A stretch of 64,000 bases of DNA from Caecitellus pseudoparvulus (GCA_965644315.1 CBFFRQ010000078.1:124001-188000), one strand, 5' to 3'; counted from the first letter of the stretch, positions 33,147 through 45,854 are shown. Numbers and translations: made by a program. Notes: generated by a model not told the origin, from the letters alone.

Positions 33147-36100
33147 ATGGAACAGAGTCCGCCCCCAGAGCTGTTGAGCGCGCCAGCAGACATCATGGGC
33201 GGGCGACAAAAGGCGCATGTGCGCCACGTCTCGGAATCGAGGTGCTGGCAGGCGCCGCCAGGCATCGTGCTTGCGTTCACAGTCGCGTTGTTGGCCGCCG
33301 GCCTGTGGCACGGGCAGTGGAAGGTTGAGAAGGGTGGCATGGCGTCCAATTTGTCCTTCTTCCCCCCCGTGGACCTCACCGAGGTGCACTGGCTGTCGGC
33401 GTGGGCGGCAGGGAGCGCGCTCGGCAAGGGGTTGTTGGCGCTTGGCTGGGCAGGCCGAACGACGCAAGCTGTGAAGCGCGCACGGGCTGCACGGGCGCTG
33501 TCAGTCGCCCCACCCAGCACACGGGCAGTCTTACCGGGTGTTGAGGGTGGGGAAGGCGAGTTCCGAGTGTGGTGGAGCTTCCTTGACGCAGACGGTGCAG
33601 AGTTTGATCTGCCTGGTGCAGTTCAGGCAGCTTCACGGTGGACTGCCGGCGACACGGAGGTGCCACGCATTCCCAGGCCGGCTGCCCTCCGCCTTGTGTT
33701 TGTCATCAACACCACCTTTGCAGGGTCGCCAACCTTTTCTGGGTGCGTGCTTTGGCGCGGGCGCAGGCGGCGCGGGCCGCTGCAGCCGGCTGCTTGCGAC
33801 GATTCGCGCTGCTTCTAGTACGTGGCGTCACTTCCGACGCAACGGCTGCACAGGGTTTGGGGGGGAATGGCCTTCGGCACGATCATGGCGGGGTCGGACA
33901 TGTACCAGGCCCATGTGGCTGTGAATGCCTCCACGGAACAAGTCACGTCGGTGCGTGCACTGCCGCTGATGCCCCTCGTGGCACTCCTCCACACAGAAGC
34001 CGCCTCCACAGCAGCCCAGCGACCAATTGCTCACTGCCGCTACCCTGCACTTGCATGCAACCTTTCTTTCCCAGGCCTACGTGACTGATTCTGCTCCGAC
34101 CCGCCGCGGGCGCCCCTCTGCCGAGGCGCAGCAAGATGCAACTGATGTTGTCGGCGGGTACTTCACGCAGACTGGCACACAAGGAAGCCTGTGGCAGGGC
34201 GCGCTGACACCTGGCCAGGTGTCAGCCGCACCGCCCACTGGCGCTGCTGCACCTGGCGGCCACACTGCTTTCGCGTGCGCTTTCTCACGGGCATTGGACA
34301 CTGGTGATGCCGATGACCATGCTCTGCAGCCCCCGCCATTCCTGGACGCGTACTTTAGGTGGGTGGACGGCAGCGGCCAGCGCCCGGGCGGCTTGTCCGT
34401 GACTGACACATACGAAGACACCATTTTCGCCTGGTCTTCAAAAGCCTACAATGGGTACCACTTCTCGAACAAGATTTCCCGCTCCATCAACTTCTGGGCG
34501 CCAGCCAGCAACGTAACGTTGCCGCAACGCAACGTAACTGTGCCCGTGGTGGGGTTCCTGCAAGACATGACGCTCCAGTGGGACTTCATCGCTGCTGATG
34601 GCACTGCAGTGGATCTGGCAGCTGCAACCACCGCTGCAGCAGCCCTCCTAGCGAACAAGACCACGGCAGGGCTGCCGCTGCTTGTCACCCCAGATCGACT
34701 GCGCGCAAACCTGCGCCTGCGCATCCCAGCGAGCGACGTGGGGGCAGGCTGGGAAGGCTGCTGGGCTTCCTTGGGCTTTGGGACGCAGATGGTGGGAGCA
34801 GACATCATCTTCGCGTCCATCCAAGTTGACCCCGCCACAGGCGAGGTGCTGGGGGGGTTTCCTCAAGTTACAGACGCTGCTGCGGCTTCGTACGCAGCCC
34901 CCACCCCAGATGCCGACGGCGACGACGTAGCGCTGGCAGGCGGCGGGTACATTGACTTGGACGCAGTGTCAGTGGAGGAGACCCTGACGACAGCGTCGCC
35001 GCCCACTGTGCGCACGCCTCCCAACGCCACGGACGGCGGCTTCCACCTGCTGTCCGTCACACTGCTGCGCAAGCTGCAGCCAGCTGACAAACAGGACGCC
35101 GAGCTGGCCCTGCCTCCGTCCCTAGCTGTGTACTTTCGGCACGCAGAGCTTGCCAAGAGCGCAGGCGTGCCGGTCTCCCTGCAGGGCGGTGCCCCAGCCG
35201 AGTCGTCCACTGGCTTTCAGCCCATGATCTTGGCGTACAGCCAGGACTCACCGGGCATGAGCTACCACGGCACCGACGCGCGTGCCAGGGCTCGTGTGAA
35301 CCTCTTCTCCATTCCTGGGCAGGATGTTGTGGAGCCAGGCTCCCTGGACACCAGTCAAGAGCTTGACTTGACCTATGCCGTGCACGGCATCGCCATGGGG
35401 CTGTCCTGGGCCGTTGCCGCGCCGATTTGTGTCATCACGCTGCACTATGCGGGGGAGAACCGCGCCTTCGCCATCGACCTGCACCACAACGTGATGAACT
35501 TGGTGGCCACCATCACCATCCCAGTCGCCGCGACCGCCTTCGCCACTTCAGAAGCGCAAGCCCGGCCAATCACTACGCACGGGTACATGTACGTGACCCG
35601 CTTTCGCCTGCTCTGCCCCGCACCCGCCTGCCCTCACTCGCCCGCCGCCTTGTCCACAGGGGCTTAGCCATTTCGTTTTCAACCCTGCTGCAAGTGGGTC
35701 TCGGCCAGGCCGCCCGCGCTTTCTACACGTCCACCTTCACTGCCACCTGGGCCCTGCGGCGGTTCAAGCAGGCCCACATCCTCATCGGCATCACCATGCT
35801 GCCCATTGCCCTCGTCACCTGCTACGCGGGTGTGTCTTTCTGGGAGGGACGGGCGTATGGGTGGATCCCCTTGACCTGGTACGGCCTGCTGCTCCTGGTG
35901 GTGCTGGCGCTGGAGGTGCGGCAGCGGACGTATGAAGCTAGCCTGCAGAAAGACCTGAAACGCATGGGCCTACACACTGACCTGGACAAGGCGACGGTGC
36001 AGGCGAAGAAGTCTCGAAGGGAGAGGAGTGGCAGCGTGGATGGCGCTGACCCAGGGGACGGCAGCCCTCAGGCGCCAGCCACCACGAAGCACTCCGTGGG

Positions 36101-38513
36101 GCGCCTGCTCAGCAAGCTGCAGTCGTCAGCAGCACAGAACCGGCGCTACGTTCGCCGGTCGTACTCGCAGGAGTTGTCCCCTCAGCCGGGTGCCTATACG
36201 CCTGCCGCCTCCTCTTCCAGACGGGATGTTTCGGGGGAAGGGTGGCCCACCAGCCTCCCAGGCGCAATGCTGCTGGCCCCTCCCGGCGGGGGGGGTGCCT
36301 CTGCCCGCAAGGCCCCCATGCCCCCCGCTGCCTTGCTGGCGCCCATGATCGAGCGCATCGCCTCTGGGACGCTCTCTGGCCAGGAAGGCACGCGAGAGAT
36401 CGCGGCGTTCCTGGAGGCGTGGGGGCAGGCGGCAGCACAGGCCCAGTCGTGGCCTGCGTCTCAAGCCACCCCACGCCGCCCCTCCATGCCCGGGCCAGAC
36501 ACTCGCGGAGGCCAGGCGCTGCTCAAGTCCAGCAGTGGGCACAGGGATGTGCCGTCCCCCTCTGCCGCCACACCAGGTGCGGTGTTGCTTGGCCCCATGC
36601 CCAGCGGCGCGTCACTCGCCGAAGATGCGCAGAGCCTGGATGAGGCGGATGGCACGCCGCTGCAGCGCGCGTTCACAGCTGACGGCATCCCCGTCATCTC
36701 CTACGCGGAGTTCCAGGAGCAAGTCTCTGCCTACGACGAAAAGCTCACCATCATCGGGGGCGGCGTGTACGACGTGTCGGGCTTTGCAGCACGGCACCCG
36801 GGCTCAGCCTTTGTCATCACGCACAGCATCGGCAAGGACGTGACGGACGCCTTTGTCGGTGCTTCCACGGTGGACCCCCGCGTGCCACTGTACAGTCACT
36901 CTGCCCGTGCCAGGGCCATTCTGTCCACTCTGCTGGTGGCTGTGCTGGACACGTCACGTGCCGGCGTGCTGGCGCTGCAGGGGGGCGGTGCCGAGCCCGG
37001 AGCAGGGGGTACTGCCACACCTCAACAAGGCTCACAGGCGCAGCAAGGCTGGTGGGCGTGGGTGCCCTGCTGCGGTCGCCGGGGCACGCCGGCCGCCACG
37101 CCGGCTGCCCACGCAGTGGACATTGACGACGATTCGGGTAGCGGCAGCGGCAGCCTTGGCAGTGTACACGGGCGCCTGGGTTCCCCCCTGCAGAGGGGGG
37201 CGCTGTTCCTGGGGCGGTCCAGTAGCAGTGACAATGTCTCCCTCATTCATGGTGACCCGTGGACTGTGCAGAGCATGCTGCCTGCAACTAGGGGGGTGGG
37301 CAGTGGAAGTGACGCAGCTCCACGCCGCCCGGTCATGGCCTTCACCCTGGCCCCAAGTGGCGAAGCAGGCGCCACGTCAGCAGGGGCATCCCCCGTGGCA
37401 CAGACCCTGCGGGACTGGTCCACGTACGGACGCCACGTGTACATCAGCCGGCCCGCAGAGCGCGAGGCAGAGGCCAAGGCAGCCCGGCCTGGGCAGCTGG
37501 CGAACTTGCACGAGCACCACGCCGACTCTGATGCGCGCGCCTTTAGCATTGTGCGCATGCCACAGATCTTTGTGCAGCACCTAGGCGATGTGGACAATTC
37601 GCAGCTGCAGGAGTGGGCGGAGACGGTGCGCTCTCCACCGCCTGCGGAAGTTGATCACCCACACCTGCACCTTCTCGTGCGGCGGTACCCCGAGCCCATG
37701 GCGGCCATGGCACGGTACATCCACGATGAAGCTGGCCCACGGCGTGGCACTTTGCACGTGTCCCAGCCGATTGGACAGGCAATGGAGTTGCCCAAGGTGC
37801 TGGCGCGTGTGCCTGCCGCGGGCGAAGTGCAAGGTGCTGCGTTGCAGGTGCTGGCAGCAGGCACGGGCGTGACCTCCTTCCTGGACCTCGCCTACGCCCT
37901 GCTAGCGCACGAGGGGATACGTGCTCCGGCTCTTCCCCACGCTGTGCGCCTGCACTTCACCTGCATCTTCACAAACCCGGAAGACGCTGTGGCGCTGCCC
38001 TTCCTGGCGTTTCTGGCGCACTACAGCGCTGCCTCAACTCGCCACCATTCCGTGTCACTACACCTGCACTTCACACGAATGTCTGCACAGCCCACCATTG
38101 CAGACTTGCACTTGCCTTCGGCCCTAGAGGCAGGCTTGAGTCCTTTTACAGCGCTTGGCGTGGATTTTGCAATTGACCGGCCGTTTCTTCGCCTGTCCCA
38201 CGGCAGCCTGCGTGACCGAGCCGCCACCCGAGCCGTGCTGGGCGCGAGCCTGCACGACACTCTGCAGCACTTGCCGCAAACTGGCTCTGGTCGGCAAGTG
38301 CACGGGCAGCACATGCAGCGCCTGGCTGCAACGTGGATTTGCGGACCGCCTGGCATGGGAGAGGTGCTGCGCACAGCGTTTGCAGGGGGCATCAGCAGTG
38401 CGGCAGGAGACGTGGCTCGCCGCGCCATGGCAGCGGCAGGCGCAGCCTCAGACAGTGCACTGCAGGACGCCGTGGACGCTGTCGGCGCCACTGTGCGCAC
38501 GCTCGGAATTTGA
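33147..38513 (+). CDS. Fusion: DOMON-DOMON-cytochrome b561-cytochrome b5-flavin/NAD reductase
   Basis: Exons: 33147-33742, 33854-33950, 34075-35588 and 35660-38513; 1686 residues; all junctions keep frame. In order: a membrane anchor near residues 40-60 (IVLAFTVALLAAGLW); a first DOMON (GGMAFGTIMAGSDMY); a second DOMON (WASLGFGTQMVGADIIF); a b561 core at about residues 665-825; a Ser/Pro-rich linker; a cytochrome b5 domain near 1080-1170 with HPGSAF and a second His in YSHSARARAIL; and a reductase module near 1370-1684 with VSQPIGQAM, AAGTGVTSF and ICGPPGMGEVL. The b561 part keeps a His in each core helix (VHGIAMGLSW, DLHHNVMN, THGYMGLA, QAHILIGI). From family knowledge, DOMON and b561 bind heme and pass electrons across membranes, b5 binds heme, and the reductase takes electrons from NAD(P)H. 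The fusion would form a complete transmembrane electron path. The physiological acceptor is unknown. Confidence 0.8.
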
Positions 38514-38874
38514 ACCTGCTGCGTGCTCACCGCAACGGGTTAGGGTGTTGCTTTTCTTTTCTGTCCCTCACGAACATCCTGCACAGACTCACAGCTTGTG
38601 CACACCAAAATGCATGCGTGCTCGCTAAGACAAGAATTCTACTTGGAGTGCTCCGCACAGCTCGTTCATCTCCAAGCCATCCCTCTCCACTAGTTGTCTC
38701 GAAAGTCTGGAGCAGGAGAACACGAGAATCCACGATTGCCAAAATTACACCAACCCCCGCCCCGTCTTCGGACTGCTCCTGCTAGACCAGCCACTCCTAG
38801 CTGTACTAGCAGTGGTGCGGCGCAGGCAGAGCTGCTGGAGGTGTTGGCACAGCGCCCGAGACCAGAGCAGCAAC
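38514..38874. other. Intergenic spacer, redox fusion 3' flank / RADX-like 5' flank
   Basis: 361 bp, less GC-rich than its surroundings. No RNA gene or repeat was recognised. It should contain the RADX-like promoter. Confidence 0.45.
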
Positions 38875-41800
38875 ATGGCTGACGGTCCTTTGGCGCAGCT
38901 GGAAGCGGGCCTGGAGCAGGTGGACTTCAAGGTGCAGGTGGTGGGGCTGCACAAGTTTATCGTTGATCCGCCCTTCACTGCCCACTTCCCCACGTCGGCG
39001 CTGTACGCGTACGATGCGACGCTGTGCGATGCCAAGGCAACAGTTAGTGCAGCACCGCTCGCAGCCAATGCAAGGGCCGGCACGCTGCCTACGAGCGTGC
39101 ACCCTCACAGATGAAGGTCGTCCTGCACCCAAGCTTCAATGATGCAGTCGAGCGCGGGACGATTTCCCGGAACACGACCTTGCGGGTGCGTGGCGGCGCC
39201 CGGCAGGCGTCGCTGGCGTTTCAAACGGCACGCAGGCGAAACGCAAGCGTGTCCCTCTCCCCTGCTCCCTTCCCAGTTGCGCAAGGCTTCCCGCGTCGGC
39301 TTTCTGACGGCAGACAGCACGCTGACTCAAGTGGTCATCGTGCAGGAAGCTTTGGTGCTGCCCTCACACGGCGTGGCGGGGTTTCCCATCGTCCCAGTGG
39401 CTTCCGCGCACGCCGACGGCGAGCGCCTCACTGCGCCCCTCCTCTCGCACCGGCAGCACTACACACCTTTGATGGTGGACGACGACTTCTCTTCCATGCC
39501 GTGGTGGGGCTCAACGGCCCTCTCCTGCCTTCCCACACCCCCTCCCGGCTTTGCCGTGCCCGCTGCGGCACCCACCCTCGCAGAAGTGGTGGCACAGTGG
39601 CGCGCCCCCTCCCGGGGCAAGCGCATGGGCGCGACGACTGCTGCCCTGGCGCCGCCTGCCTCCGGCCAGCCCGCCACCCTGCGCCCCGGCCTTGGCATTG
39701 GCGCGGCATCACCCTACGCCAAGTGCGTGGCGGCCAACGGAGCGCGGCCTCTGCTGGTGGGGCGCCTGGGGCGTATTTCGCGAGTGGTCTCCTTCGCGCG
39801 GCCGTCAGCCGAGGCCGTGTGGCCCCTCAAGTTCACCTTCACCCTGCACGATGCCTCCATGGCACTGCAGGTGACGGTGTGGAACTCCCTGGCAGCGGCG
39901 AGTCACAACGCACTGGCCGCTCTGCCACCCGGCACCCTGCTCGCCCTGCAGGGCTACCGGCTCAAGGTGTGGCAGGGGGAGGTGGAGGCCAGCTTGAACC
40001 CCAGCAAGCCCACAGGGTGCATTTGGCTCCTGCCCCCCACGGCACTCCTGCCGGAGGGGGGGGGTCGCCACACCTTGAGGGGGGCCGCGGCAAAGCCCCC
40101 AGCACCACCACCCGCCCCGGCACCAGACACGCAGTCCACTGCCGGCTCCAGTGGCAGTGACAGCGATAGTGACGTCAGTGTGGACCCGGTGCTGGCTGCG
40201 CTGGGGCTGGCATCCATGGTGCGGCCTCCCGGGGCCAGGTCCAGGAGGCAGCGAAGCCAGCACGAACCTGCAGCGTCCCCCCAACCAGAACCGGAGCAGC
40301 CCGTTGCCCAGGCTGTGGAGGGGGGGGGTGCACCCCCCTCTGCGCCGGAGGCTGAGGGGGGGTTGGCTGGCGTGGACGGGCTGGGGCCACAGGAAGCCGA
40401 GGCACGGTTCCCCCTGCCGCCCCTCGCCCTGCACAGCGTGCAGCAGGTCATGGCGCTGCCGGGTGCCGACCTGCCGGGGGACCACACCTTCTCCGTGGCA
40501 GGCCTGGTGACTCGGGTTGGGCCACTGCAGCGGCAGGCTCCCCTCACCCCGCCAGAGGTGGTGCAGGATCGCAGTGAGGCAGGGGCGGCGCTGGGCCCTG
40601 TGGGCCTGCCTGCGGGGGGGCCCTGGCTCGTCACGCGGTGGATCGCAGTGCGAGATGCCTCCTGCGACGTGGAGCTGCAGGTGAAACTCCCGTGTAACTC
40701 CGCCGCAGACATCATGCTGGGCTTGGCACCAGGGCAGGTGGTGCTGCTGACGCACCTGGTGCTCGTGCACGATGACGACTCGCACCTTCTGCGCGAACAG
40801 CAGGTGGGCTCAGGTGATGCTGCGAGTGTCACGGTCGTGCCTGTGCGGTGCTGTGCCTTCGCAGCTGGCACGCCCTTCACGCGTGTGCTGCCCGGCCCCG
40901 CCCTGCACAGCATGCTGCAGGCGTGGGAGGGCAGCCCCAACGCGCCCTCCCTCCTGCCCACCCTGGAGGCCCCCCCCTCCTCGCCAGGGGCTGCCTCTGA
41001 CGACACGCAGACACCCCCCCCTACCAGGGGTAGTAAGGCCGCCCGCCTGTCTCCCCAGCACTCCAGCCCCAGCCCCAGCCCCCCTCGACGCCCCCTGACG
41101 AGGGCCCAGCGCCGCCTGGGGGCCAAGACGCCAGCCCCCCGCAAGGCCCGGTCCGAGAGCCCCCCTCCCCCGCCACTGCCACCCCCTCCACCCCCTGTTT
41201 CGGCAGCCCCCTCCCCGCGGGCCCACCCCCCACCTCCACCGCCCTGCTCTCCGATGCACCTGCTCTGGCCCAGGTACTGCTGTGGGCAAGAGGCATCCCC
41301 CTGGCCACATCCCCATCCTCATTCGGAGGGGGGGTCCACGCCCGGGATGAGGGGGGGTCCGACACCGCCGGCACCACCACGGTGGGGGGTCTCGCAGGCG
41401 CCGCTGCCTCAGCGCTAGCTAGTCAGGGAGCAGGGGACGCCCTGGACCACCTGTCCCTCTTGGCAACTGCTCTGGGGCTGCACTTGCCGCCCCCCAACCC
41501 GGCGAAGTTCGTCGCCTGCCTGGAGCAGTGCCAGGATGCGACGGCTCGACAGGGAGCCCTGGCATGGGCAGGCTGGGGCTTCTGGGGCGGCGCTGGGCGG
41601 GACCAGGCCAACATCAGCCTGGCAGGGGGGCAGGTGGTGGATGTGGGGGAGGGTGCCAATGCGGACGCCCCCCCCTTCGCCCCCCCTGCTGCCGCCCTTC
41701 AGGTGGAGCAGTTGCTGGCCCTGCCACGGGCAGCCATGGCCACTGTGGCGGCGGCAGAGGCAGCGTGTGCCGCGCTCACCACACCCGCCTCTGATGCACT

Positions 41801-43625
41801 GCAGGCAGTGGCTGCCGCCCGGGAGTGGCGGCCCGCTGTGCCAGAGGACGAGCGTGCGCATGATGCGTTTTGGGCGCAGCAGGAGGCGGCCGAGGCAGCC
41901 GCAGCGGCGCTGGCCGACTTGTTCCGTCCCTGTTCCGAGCTGCCCCCTGCCGCCGCCGCGGCGTACGTCAGACACCGTCTCGTGAGGGGCCTCATCCGCC
42001 TAGCCCCGTCCGGGGCGGCATCCGACGCCGCCAAAGCCTGGGGCACGGCGGCAGCGGCAGTGGCCGTCGCGGCACTGCACGCCACAGCCCCCAGCACCCT
42101 GCCAACCAGCGTGCCTTCCCTCAGCCGCCCCGTGTCTGCAGCCGCCTACCAGCGCATGCTAGCCGCCGCGCCCTTCCTGGCCCTGACACAGGCGAGACGG
42201 GAGGAGGCAGAGCAGGAGGGGGGAGGTGGCGCGGTGTTGGTGGGCCCGGGGGGGGATGAGGTGCCCCCCCCCCTGCTGGCCCTGGAGGTGGCGGCGCCGG
42301 GGACCAACCTCCGGAGTGCTGGGCCCACCGCCACGAGTGTGCCTGTGGTGACCATCCACCAGTTGGGCCAGCTGCTGGCCCAGCCACCCCTGGCCCTGGG
42401 TGAGACACGGCGGGTGCTGGTGTACGGGCGTGTGAGGGGGGTGCACGCCCCCCCCAGCGAGACTGTGGGGGTGGCCTTCGCCGTGGAGGGGGGGTCTGAG
42501 GCCAGTGGCAGGGAGGGGCACCCCCCCTCCACCCCCCCTCGGGGGGGCATCGACAACACCGACGCCTCCACCATCGCATCCTCTGCGTCGCCCACATCCC
42601 AGGCCAGTGCGGGGGGGGACGCACGACCCCTCGCCCCAGGTGTGCTGCGCCAAGCCGGGGACGGGGCCGCCCTACCTGAGATCGTGCGTTCCATGGGCGG
42701 CATCCCCTCCACCGGCCCAGCCTACGTGACAGGGTTCGGGGCCGTGCCCCCCCTCAGCACCACCCTGGCTGGCGCGGCGGTGGGCTGTGGCGGCGGCATC
42801 CTCGCCATGGGCTCAGCTTCCGATGGGCCTGACGTGGCGGACACTGTCGTGCCCGTGCTGGTGCCCCCCCTCCCCCCTCTGCCCCGCCCCGCTGTACACG
42901 CCTTCGCCGGCGCCGCCTCCCACGCCCACACCTGCGTGGCCCCTGTGCTGCCCAGCTCCTGTCCGTACAGCCCCGCCTTGACGCTGGACGCGGTGGACCT
43001 GGGGCTGCAGCACAGCCTGGAGGCGGAACACGAGGCGGAACAAAGAACACCCGGTATCACAGATGCCCTCCTGCCACGGGGCGACCTGCTGCTGTCTGCG
43101 CCATGGGTGGGGGAGCAGCCATCCCCACCCCACCCTTCAGAGCGTGAGCCCCGCAGCAGTTCCGTGGTGGTGGGGCTGCAAGCAGCTGTGCAGCGGGATG
43201 CCGGAACACGCCAGGTGCAGGCTGAGAACACAGCCGCCGCCCTGGCAGCAGTTCGTGTGGCGGCGGCCCCTGGTCCGTCATTTGCCGGGCACTTGCTGCA
43301 CTTCCTCCCTGACAGTGTTGTGCAGCCCATTCTAGATGCCTGGCAAGCCCAGGTCGCAGCGGCCGCCGCTGCTGCCCAGCAGCGAGGTCGCAAACGCAGC
43401 AAGCGAGCGAGGGCAGCCGCTCGGGCAGCGGAGGCGGCGGCGCGCCCATCGGTGTCCCTCCTGCAGCTGGCGCAGGGCTTAGGGGTGTTGAAGGGCCTCC
43501 CGGAGGGGGCTGAGGGGGGTCCGGAGGGGGGTGTTCTCGCCGGCGTCGCCCTGGTGCAGTGTGGCGCAGGGCAGGGCGTGGTGCCCGTGCTGGAGGGTAT
43601 GTGGGATGTGCCGGGGCAAGTGTAG
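38875..43625 (+). CDS. RADX/RPA1-like multi-OB-fold protein, with a frame change near 41.0-41.3 kb
   Basis: Exons: 38875-39042, 39111-39185 and 39277 onward. The frame that begins at 39277 ends at 41418; a second frame, open from at least 41130, continues to 43625. Together they give about 1530 residues. The N-terminus VDFKVQVVGLHKF...ALYAYDATLCD...VVLHPSFNDAV resembles human RADX (VPVTVLAVQRY...LYCYDVTISDG...YLDPSLN). A second OB-like segment is RPLLVGRLGRISRVV...FTLHDASMALQVTVWN...GTLLALQGYRLKVWQGEVE. A third is VTRWIAVRDASCDVELQVKL...VLLTHLVL. RADX binds single-stranded DNA and restrains RAD51 at stalled replication forks; a generic RPA1 paralogue is possible. Pro/Gly-rich linkers separate the OB folds. 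The frame switch lies in C/G-runs of a linker, so an indel in a homopolymer or an unrecognised intron could explain it. Confidence 0.55.
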
Positions 43626-43820
43626 CTGGGGGCCCGTGCAATGCATTGACTCGCGAGCAGCAGCAGGGGGCAGGCGCCTGCGCAGTGGGCCACCTGGCGT
43701 GCCATGGATGGGGGGGGGGTGCACCCCCGCTCAACGCCAGGTGGCTCCCCCGCTTGCTCTGTCGGCTTCGATGCCTTGGGGCGTGCGAGCGGGGCGTGGA
43801 GTGAGAGGCCTAGGCGGGCT

Positions 43821-44249
43821 TCAGGCGGTGCGCAGGGGCGGGGAAATGAGGATGATAACGTCACCCCGCACGAACAGCATGTCGAAGGTGCGGGAGCTTG
43901 TCTGTGCAGTGGCGGTGGGAGGCGTGCCTGTGCGCCAGGTTCGCGAGCGAGCGAAGGGGGGCGGGCCCACCTTGCTGAACACCTCCTCCGTCTCAGGGTC
44001 CACTTCCTTGGTCACAATGGTCTCCTCCACGCCCCCCAAGACGATGTTCACGTGCTCGTCGAAGGCCTGTGTGCCTCAGAGGCGGGGGCGTGCTGCGCCA
44101 GTCACAGTGCTGAAGTGGGTGAGCCGTGGCGCACTCACGTGCAGCTTGCCGCGAAGTGTGCGCCCGCCTCGGCACTTGACCAGGACGTTTTCGTCCAAAC
44201 TCAGGCGCACGAGGTCCAGGGGTGTTTCCACAGTGCTGCCTGCCGCCAT
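43821..44249 (-). CDS. LSM3: LSM3, Sm-like RNA-binding protein
   Basis: Exons (minus): 44249-44139, 44066-43971 and 43901-43821; 95 residues. LSM3 is a subunit of the nuclear Lsm2-8 ring on U6 snRNA and the cytoplasmic Lsm1-7 decapping ring. The Sm1 motif [20 protein letters not shown] continues through [20 protein letters not shown] and [11 protein letters not shown]; the Sm2 motif is [16 protein letters not shown]. All are almost canonical LSM3. Introns are 72 and 69 bp with GTGAGT and GTGGGC donors. It lies head to head with dynamitin. Confidence 0.95.
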
Positions 44250-44557
44250 GCTTGCTCCGGTGCGGAAATCGCTCAAACCCACTGCTCCTGCACTCGCTCT
44301 GGTGTAAAGGTGTGGCCGGCATGAGGCGGGGGGTGGCGCAACATGCAGAGGTGAATTATGTCCACATTGGACGCAGTGCTTGGTAACATGGCGGGCTGCC
44401 TCGTGTGTGGTGGGGGGGGGGGCTCCACGCGAGTGCCTTGCCCACAATCCAAACACCTACAGTGTAACCCTCGTTCCCCGCCACTGCCTGGGAGCTGGTG
44501 CTGGTGCTTGCTTAGGCGCCTGCTTGAAGATCTGCTTCAACTGTACGCCCCCGTCTC
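44250..44557. promoter_or_regulatory. Divergent promoter, LSM3 / dynamitin
   Basis: 308 bp between two start codons. A poly-G run near 44411-44420 is the only visible peculiarity. No TATA box was recognised. Confidence 0.4.
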
Positions 44558-45854
44558 ATGGCGTCGTCAGCCGAGGCTAAGGTGTTTGCGCCGGCCGTGC
44601 GTGGCCAGGCCGGCTCAGACGAGGTGTTGGAGGCGATGGGCACTGGCGCCGTGAGTGCTCCCCGCCGAAGCCTACTGTGAATGGCAGTGACGACAGGCAC
44701 GTCGAACACAATGCTCATGTGCAGAATCTTGATGAGGCTGGCGTGCACGCCCTCCCCACTGTCGGCACGGCCGCCATCGACTGGTCTGCATGTGCGTTGT
44801 GCGAGCAACTTCCGCACGTGCACCCTGTCAACGGCAGGCACCCCCATGCCGCCCCTTTGCAGTCGAGTGCAAATCAGGCTATGTGAGGCCCGTCCCGGGT
44901 TCAGGATCCAGCGCCTACCAGTACATTCCGGCCGCCTCCCTGCTCCCCAAGGGCACACTGGGGGTGCCACCCGCTCCCGTTGTCAGACGAGAGACACCTG
45001 CTGAGCGCTTCACACGCCTGCATGCTGAGCTGCAGGAACTGGCCAGTGACCTGCACCTGCTGGGTGTGCCGGCGCCACCCAGTGCTCCAGAGCTGCCTGG
45101 TGCCCCCACCCCCTCTGCCGTGGCAGAGGCCCTCACAACCTTGACAGCACAGGCGCACAAACTGGGTGCTGCCGCTGTGCAGGCCGCTGGCAGCGAAGCG
45201 GGCCCGCCCATTCCTGGGCTGTCACAGCGAGCCATGGCTGGTTTGGGTGCTGCAGCTGCCTTGCCGCCCCCACCACACCCCGAGGAGCTTGGCGAGCCAG
45301 GGGCCGACGCCAGTGGAACCCTGCACATTGACACAGAGGGCATGAAAGCGCTGGAAGCCCGGCTGGCAGAGGCTGAACGCCGGTTGTGGGGCGACAGTGC
45401 GCAGAGCGCAGTGCCGGGGGAGTCCCTGGAGCAGCGCCTGGCTGCTGCGGAAAACGCGGTGCGTGCCGTCACAACGGAAGACTTGGCTGTTGCGCGGCGG
45501 CAGGCGCAGCTGCTGCAGGAACAGCTGGAGCTCATGCCTGCCGGCAGTCAAGATGGTGCCGGGGGCGTGTCTGACGCAGACTTGGATGCCGCGCTGGCCA
45601 CGCTGACGAAGTGGGAGGGCACACGCGCTGCGTTGCCACGGTTGGTTTCAAGACTGGAGTCTCTGCAGGCACTGCACGCGAGCACTGCTCAATTTTCGGC
45701 ACGCCTGGCTGCATTGGAAGCGGGGCAGGGTAGTATTGACGCCGCTCTGGGCGAGGGCAGCGAAGTCATGCGTGCCTTGCAGGAGTCTCTGCAGAGCGTT
45801 TCGGAGGATGTGCGGCAGCAGCTGCAGGAGGCCATGGAGGGGCAGGCGGAATGA
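44558..45854 (+). CDS. DCTN2: Dynactin subunit 2 (dynamitin, p50)
   Basis: Exons: 44558-44650, 44725-44791 and 44863-45854; 383 residues. Dynamitin is the coiled-coil shoulder subunit that holds the dynactin complex together for cargo-linked dynein transport. Family-like features: TPAERFTRLHAELQELASDLHLL, corresponding to the YQRLLHEIQELTTEVE block; MKALEARLAEAERRLWGD with an LEQRLAAAENAV repeat; and the C-terminal ALATLTKWEGTRAALPRLVSRLESLQALHASTAQFSARLAALE, matching the [28 protein letters not shown] region. Exon 2 was chosen because its GTGCGT donor gives the phase needed to enter exon 3; direct joining of exons 1 and 3 would break frame. The N-terminal acidic region is short. Confidence 0.8.

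Noticed and set aside
39954-41144. 396-residue minus-strand open frame
   Set aside because: It lies opposite the OB-fold segments of the RADX-like gene and has no domain signal.
41273-41397. GTACTG...CTCGCAG intron to explain the RADX-like frame change
   Set aside because: The splice phases on the two sides do not match in either reading frame, so it does not restore the protein.
44512-44970. Minus-strand frame across dynamitin exons 1-3
   Set aside because: The plus strand gives a phase-consistent three-exon dynamitin with matching family motifs.
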